Assembly (NCBI GenBank): GCA_964017195.1
Contig: OZ024891.1
Coordinates: 804,694 to 868,693, forward strand
Reading direction: 5' to 3'
Length of the DNA: 64,000 bases
DNA from: Siderastrea radians
Taxonomy: Eukaryota > Cnidaria > Anthozoa > Scleractinia > Rhizangiidae
Shown here: positions 59,346 through 64,000 of the stretch, one piece after another
Position numbering within the stretch: the stretch's first letter is position 1
Layout of the letters: each line of letters begins with the position of its first letter
Program-made: the position numbers and the translations under genes
Notes under the pieces: generated by a model
Databases searched by the model: none
What the model saw: only the letters and a program-made list of their open reading frames with translations
Told to the model about the DNA's origin: nothing

Positions 59346-60140
59346 TAACATATTTCCTAAACTCCTCCCTAAGCGTAGTATAAGAAACTCCTTTAGTTGC
59401 ATGAAAATACTTTTTGGACTTAGATCTAACAATTTGTCTAACGAGGGGGGCAGATGACTCGCTAGATGAAGGAAGAAGCTTGAGTAACCTCTCGGTAATA
59501 GCTACTGGGCAAGTAGACTTATGAGACCTGGCTATTAAGGACGTATGTCCTTCCCTATACTGATCATTTTTGCGTTTAGGGATGAAAACTGACATGTATT
59601 CACTGCAAATAGAGACATCCTTAACTGACATATGACGAATCTCGTCCATACGAAAAAACCCAGCGAAGCCAACTAAGAGAATGAAAAGAAAACGAATAAC
59701 AGCGAGTGAACTGCTGGAAATATAATGATCAGCGATCCTTAGGACCGTGTCAACAGATAAAGGCTCTTTGGGCTGAACGGCACGAGCAAGATGCCTTCTT
59801 GCACCCTCTAAGGATGACTTAACAAGGGGGTGACTAGTAGGGCATTCTATCCCAGCTAGATTATGACCCCATTGAATACTGTAAACGACAGACTCTATTA
59901 AAAAGCGCAGATACTAATAAAAAGCGCAATATGCAGAGGTTTTGCCGGAATAACTTGAATGCCGATCTTTGAAGCTGCCCAGCCGCGCCACTTCAGCCAA
60001 CCAGATCTGTATTTCTGTACGGTGGCAGGAGCCCTGGACTCTAACTGCAACTTGACAAGGTCAGGAACAATCTTGCGCAAAGATGGATCGGCCAAGGAAT
60101 TCGCTTCACGCCAAATCCCGAATTGTAGAACATCTAGAAA
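59346..60140 (-). pseudogene. DIRS-type tyrosine recombinase, truncated
   Basis: The minus strand begins after a TTTTTTCTAG acceptor-like site at about 60133, with QFGIWREANSLADPSLRKIV and ATVQKYRSGWLKWRGWA (the N-terminal DNA-binding half). After a frame change near 59900 it continues SIQWGHNLAGIECPTSHPLV, KSSLEGARRHLARAVQPKEP and GFAGFFRMDEIRHM, where the Arg of FRMDE is the usual first catalytic residue. The text KRKNDQYREGHTS follows. It stops at REEFRKYV, before the H-x-x-R and Tyr catalytic residues. It cannot be active. Confidence 0.8.
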
Positions 60141-60412
60141 AAACAATGAAATAAAAGTAAGCAATGAAAAGGTAGAACAGTGCGACGTACAAAATACACA
60201 AAGATAGTGAGATGCATAACGTGCCAAAAAGTAGCATGGCACGACTTGTACTAAAAAGCATCAAACCGGAGGCCAAGACTGGCGCTCAACTGATGTTGCC
60301 AAATCAGGCAAAAAACAATCAATCAATCGAAGACCGAAAAATAGGCACCAAAATGACGCTGCCAAATAAGGCAAAAACACAAGTCAAAGCGTCAAAAATT
60401 ACATGACAAAGC

Positions 60413-62200
60413 TCACCTAAAATCTACCCGCAAAGCTAACATTTTGAATTTCCGGCAACCGCTGAAGGCTGAGGAACGCGCCTTGTAAATTTGCTTTTGG
60501 CCAGGACCTTCCAACAAGAGGTCTTCTATACATGGAAGCTCAAGCACTTCCTTAACAAAGGACTTGAACTGGGAGGGGCGGTCTCGCAAAAAAGGCCAGA
60601 AATAGGCTGAGGGCCATTGTGGAACAATCAAAGTGCCGTAACCAGAGCAGGACGAGAGATCTCTAATAGAGGACACAACGGCGCTCACAGGAGGGCAGAT
60701 CCAGTTGTTCTCGTCTCGCCAATCCTGAGCCAGGGCGTCAACGCCGCTGCAGCCGGGGGAGGCAAATTTAGAGTTGAATCTTGGACGCTGGGCGTTGTAA
60801 TAGGAAGCGAAGCGATCAATTGTGTGTGGGCCCCATTTGGCGTCAATAACTCGGAAAACAGAAGGATTGATGGACCAGTCTTCCTTGTCAACAAATCTGC
60901 TGAGAAGATCTGCTTTTTCATTAAGCGACATTAGGATCCATTGCGCTTCTAGAACGATGCTGTTGGAAAGACAAAGATTAAAAATATCCAAAGCTACGGC
61001 CTGAAGATGAATTCTGGAGCTTCCAATAGCAACTATTTCTGTGGCGCCCTGATTATCAGTAAAAATCTTAACTCTCTTGTGTCTCAATTGAGCAACGTAA
61101 GAAAGCAACACATAATAAATGGCTTTCAGTTCACGGAACGTCGAACTTTGGCCAATATCCTCGGCCTCCCACATGCCCCTTACAACGGTGCCGTCTAGAG
61201 AAGCTGAAACTCCCCCAAAAGCTACGTCACTTTCGTCGGAAAACACAACGGTATGTGTTGCTAATGGTGGCCCTATGGAATAACCATTGAAGCAATCGAT
61301 ATTGCAGTACCAAAATTTGAGCTCTTGAAGAAGACTGGGAGAAAAATGAATTGTGCTGTCCCATGAAGACCTGGTCAGAAGACGCGAAATTGGACCGACT
61401 GCTAACGCAACTGAAATGATAGAGCCCGCTATCCTCACCAACTCGCGGAATATAGAACACCCGGCCTGAATCGCAGACTCTAACAAGCCCTTAAGTTTGG
61501 AAACTTTCTTCTCGGGAATTTGGAATACCATTGAAGTATCGATGACAAAACCAAGCCATTCGCCAATTTGCATTGGGGTCCAATGCGACTTCTCCTCATT
61601 ACAAAGAAGGCCAGAAGAAGAAAGCTCTTTGCGTTGAATTATCGCTGCTGTGGCGGAACATTTGTCTTGTCGGCTTCCGAAACCATCGTTTATATAAATG
61701 AAACTGTTGTGCCCCATAGAACGCCAACGCTTAACTAACGGGCGCATTAAACAAGCACTACTTAAGCCAAAAGGAAGAACTGTGAAAGAAAAATATCTGA
61801 CAACGCCAGAAAAAGGCCAAGCAAAACCGAGATACGTTTGGTGATCAAGACAAATATCAACATGATGGTAGCCTGACTTCAGATCCCCTGTGAAAAACCA
61901 GTGCCCTTCATCTAGAACTTGAGAAAGCGAGCGGAGGTCTTCGTATTTGAATTTAGGTTTAAATAAATAATTGTTGAGATGCCTAAGGTCGATAACCAAG
62001 CACAACTTCTTTCCTTCGGCGACTGTTAATGGATTCACGCAGAAAGGAGGAACTTCGTGCTCAACAATACAACCATTACTTAGAAGCTCGCTAATTGCTT
62101 CAGCCACAAATTCCAGATGCTGAAGTGCAGATCTGTTGTTTTTTAAAAAACACTGTGTGGGGTACTCTGCAAATGGTAACCTGTAACCACGCCTTATCAT
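60413..62200 (-). CDS. DIRS-type reverse transcriptase - RNase H
   Basis: An open frame of 595 residues. Reverse transcriptase motifs are LCLVIDLRHLNNYL (about 65-80), FFTGDLKSGYHHVDI (about 97-111) and VLPFGLSSA (about 140), then FIYINDGFG near 172. The usual YxDD box is Y-I-N-D, so the first catalytic Asp is replaced by Asn (AAC at 61688-61690). RNase H follows with FSDES, STFREL, FTDNQGA and NEKADLLSR, its acidic residues present. The last part (WGPHTIDRFASYYNAQRPRF onward) is the region that follows RNase H in DIRS proteins. The preceding frame reaches NFWVETLDAP just upstream but is out of register at about 62205, so the true N-terminus is broken. Transposon-derived, probably inactive. 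Confidence 0.85.
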   Translation of the reverse strand: MIRRGYRLPFAEYPTQCFLKNNRSALQHLEFVAEAISELLSNGCIVEHEVPPFCVNPLTVAEGKKLCLVIDLRHLNNYLFKPKFKYEDLRSLSQVLDEGHWFFTGDLKSGYHHVDICLDHQTYLGFAWPFSGVVRYFSFTVLPFGLSSACLMRPLVKRWRSMGHNSFIYINDGFGSRQDKCSATAAIIQRKELSSSGLLCNEEKSHWTPMQIGEWLGFVIDTSMVFQIPEKKVSKLKGLLESAIQAGCSIFRELVRIAGSIISVALAVGPISRLLTRSSWDSTIHFSPSLLQELKFWYCNIDCFNGYSIGPPLATHTVVFSDESDVAFGGVSASLDGTVVRGMWEAEDIGQSSTFRELKAIYYVLLSYVAQLRHKRVKIFTDNQGATEIVAIGSSRIHLQAVALDIFNLCLSNSIVLEAQWILMSLNEKADLLSRFVDKEDWSINPSVFRVIDAKWGPHTIDRFASYYNAQRPRFNSKFASPGCSGVDALAQDWRDENNWICPPVSAVVSSIRDLSSCSGYGTLIVPQWPSAYFWPFLRDRPSQFKSFVKEVLELPCIEDLLLEGPGQKQIYKARSSAFSGCRKFKMLALRVDFR

Positions 62201-62385
62201 GTCACGCCAGAATCTGGAGCGTCTAAAGTTTCAACCCAGAAGTTCAGTGAAGACTTCAAGCGACCTTTAACGCCATTGCTACCACCCTTAACACTAAATT
62301 CATCGCCACAACAAGACAATAAATGCATTAAATTACACTCAACTTGAGATTCAGGAACATCCGTGGTCAATGAACCGCCATCTAG

Positions 62386-62466
62386 TCAATTACGGCGAGC
62401 GTTGCTTTTTGAAGCATCCGCGGCTTTCGTGCATGAGGAACTTAAATGGCCGTACTCCCCGCACTG
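62386..62466 (-). pseudogene. CCHC zinc-knuckle fragment (DIRS-associated)
   Basis: CFQCGEYGHLSSSC has C-x2-C-x4-H-x4-C spacing. A TTTTTTGTTTTCAG stretch, which would serve as a splice acceptor, runs through the first half, so either the knuckle is exonic in an unspliced message or only its second half is coding. In DIRS elements such a knuckle belongs to the first (Gag-like) protein. Confidence 0.5.
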
Positions 62467-62522
62467 AAAACAAAAAAGGCAACAAAGAACAAACATCAAA
62501 ATAATATCCGCAACATAAAAAT

Positions 62523-62723
62523 AAAAAGCAGTGGTGTAGCGTGTGGGGTTCGCAGACTCGAATGAAGAACACAAACTGACAAAAGCCTATATATACAACG
62601 CAATTAACGCCTATGACGTAACTTGAAACACCTCGTTGTGAAAAACACAATGAGAATACCAAATACAGAACGTGCAGAAAACAAATATCTGCTAAACTAC
62701 GTACCGCAGATATTTTGATATTC
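62523..62723 (-). repeat. Direct repeat copy 2 (DIRS promoter region)
   Basis: Matches 63533-63733 without any gap at an offset of exactly 1,010 bp, with roughly a dozen substitutions. It contains TGTATATATAGGC, a TATA-type word, on the minus strand. Confidence 0.85.
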
Positions 62724-62893
62724 TGCACTAACTTAAAAGCAGGACTGTGTTCCGCTCTGCTTCTTCGGCAAGATATTCGTCAAACGATTTGGCTTCTCGC
62801 CCTGAAGCCAGGCCAGCTCGTCGGTTGGGCCCTTGTTTTAAGATAAGTAGCCAACACCTTTTCACGGCACTATCTTTGTTTTTGCTTCGTCGA

Positions 62894-62953
62894 TTATGGC
62901 GTTGCGCTCTGGCCATAATCCAATATTCTCAGTGGATTGCTGTATTTTTTGTT
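62894..62953 (-). repeat. Inverted repeat arm B (DIRS-associated)
   Basis: Complement of the arm at 58527-58586. It cuts into the end of the Gag-like frame, whose final residues are encoded by the repeat. The same arm also opens a 62-residue minus-strand frame at 62728-62916 beginning MARAQRH. Confidence 0.65.
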
Positions 62954-63529
62954 AGTGGAACAATTTCCTTTCTCGCCAGGACAGGAACGTCGACGCTTCG
63001 GGGGGCCCTTATTCACTTTCCTCTCAGCCCTTCTCTCCGCCCGGTAAATTCTTTTCTCGTCGTCGGAGTCAGAGGCGAGCTCGTCCGACAGGTATTCGTT
63101 GACAGTCGCCCATCCAAATTTGCTCTTATCGGCTAGCTTAATTGCTTTAATACGCTTTGAGACCACTTCGGTACCTGACTCAAGGGCCGATTTAACCTTC
63201 TCGTACGATTTGTGCTTGAGGGCGTCAGACGCTTCGTCCAGTCTATCCAGAACTTGGAGAGAATGGTCTAACTGCTGCTGATTTCCTTTCCTCTTGCAAG
63301 TATATTGTTCGCGACGAGCTTTCTTGACTGTTTGTTCAACGGACGAGCTGTTTTCCTCGGAAAAACGCTTTGCGAAATCGCTGAGACGAGATTCAATAAC
63401 CTGTGTGAGGTTATCAGTTAAACAACTTGTCGATTCGGAAACGGTAGACTGAATAGCAGCACCAATAGAGGGATCCAACACTCCAACGTTTGAGCCACCA
63501 CTTGCTCTGGCTTCCTCAGAGTCAGACAT
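62954..63529 (-). pseudogene. Gag-like first protein of a DIRS-type element, truncated
   Basis: Starts MSDSEEARASGGSNVG at 63529, just after the promoter repeat. It runs for about 190 residues with a coiled helical middle (QQQLDHSLQVLDRLDEASDA) and a charged segment SDDEKRIYRAERRAERKVNK, ending in PPKRRRSCPGEKGNCS before arm B. Position, composition and the downstream CCHC knuckle fit a DIRS/PAT Gag. The C-terminal part is lost. The longer upstream extension of the open frame (to 63613) lies in the 5' repeat and is not expected to be translated. Confidence 0.6.
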
Positions 63530-63532
63530 GTT

Positions 63533-63733
63533 AAAAAGCAGTGGCGTAACGTGTGGCGTTCGCAGACCCGAATGAAGAACACAAACTAACAAAAGCCCAT
63601 ATATACAACGCAATTAACGCCCATTACGTAACTTGAAACACCTCATTGTGAAAAACACAATGAGAATACCAAATACAGAACGTGCAGAAAACAAATATCT
63701 GCTAAACAACGTACCGCAGATATTTTGATATTC
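63533..63733 (-). repeat. Direct repeat copy 1 with TATA box (DIRS 5' region)
   Basis: A 201-bp copy lying immediately before the Gag start codon on the minus strand. GTTGTATATATGGGC at about 63598-63612 looks like a TATA box. Copy 2 is at 62523-62723. Confidence 0.85.
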
Positions 63734-63766
63734 AGCTGATCGGTTTTTTATCAGGATAAATAAAGA

Positions 63767-63767
<1 letters not shown>

Positions 63768-63818
<51 letters not shown>
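63768..63818. repeat. (ATT)n microsatellite
   Basis: About 17 perfect ATT units beside the DIRS 5' region. Confidence 0.95.
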
Positions 63819-63819
<1 letters not shown>

Positions 63820-64000
63820 GAATCAGATTGAATTTGGATAAACATTTGAGGATAAAAATTAGCGACAAGAGTTTAACACAACGTTTCGATGTCTCCATGA
63901 CATCATTATCAAGTGAGAAAAAATAGAATATAGATTAGTTAATATATACAAGATGAGGTGTTAAAAAAGTAAACAATAAGCAACATATTTGGCGTGTAAT
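63819..64000. other. End of window, nothing recognised
   Basis: AT-rich sequence with no feature seen. Confidence 0.4.

Overview
The window is animal nuclear DNA, most likely from an anthozoan cnidarian such as a stony coral. The evidence is compact genes with short GT-AG introns, an EGF/SEA/transmembrane domain style common in cnidarians, and a crowd of degraded mobile elements (DIRS, Tx1-type L1, CR1/L2-type LINE, hAT, SINE, palindromic MITEs) of the kinds found in coral and anemone genomes. The species cannot be named from sequence alone.

One gene can be assembled end to end. On the minus strand, eight exons (20639 down to 5229) give 9,087 coding bases and a predicted 3,028-residue type I membrane protein. 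Its order is signal peptide, about 2,700 residues in which nearly every second residue is serine (encoded by a single 8.1-kb exon), the tail of one EGF module, two complete EGF modules, a SEA domain with a G-S-V-x-V cleavage-type motif, one membrane span, and a 71-residue cytoplasmic tail ending in DTHL. All splice sites fit GT-AG and all phases agree. The repeat array has nested periods: two residues, about 38 residues, 76 or 84 residues, and a 708-bp higher-order unit. It also carries a recent duplication at an offset of 1,644 bp. Intron 1 of the gene holds a tRNA-derived SINE and a MITE.

A second, related gene lies broken at 55747-57971, also on the minus strand. It keeps EGF, SEA and membrane-span exons in the same order and phase. 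Its SEA exon is split by a 248-bp palindromic MITE, its membrane exon has lost one base, and mobile elements flank it on both sides (a dead Tx1/L1 below, LINE and DIRS debris above).

The remainder is intergenic and rich in repeats. Region 1-5228 has a weak inverted-repeat element and tandem repeats. Region 20640-35290 has no recognisable gene and a few MITEs. Positions 35296-35978 hold a LINE 3' end. Positions 40304-42020 are a complete but decayed hAT transposon with terminal inverted repeats. Positions 46005-47352 are a foldback element whose two arms are built from an inverted ~62-bp minisatellite. Positions 47711-48060 hold a broken THAP domain. Positions 51419-52120 hold a minisatellite and a nearly perfect 58-bp-arm palindrome. 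Positions 58500-63740 are DIRS-type tyrosine-recombinase retrotransposon pieces, one of them cut off by a CR1/L2-type LINE fragment. Only the large serine-rich gene looks like a working host gene.
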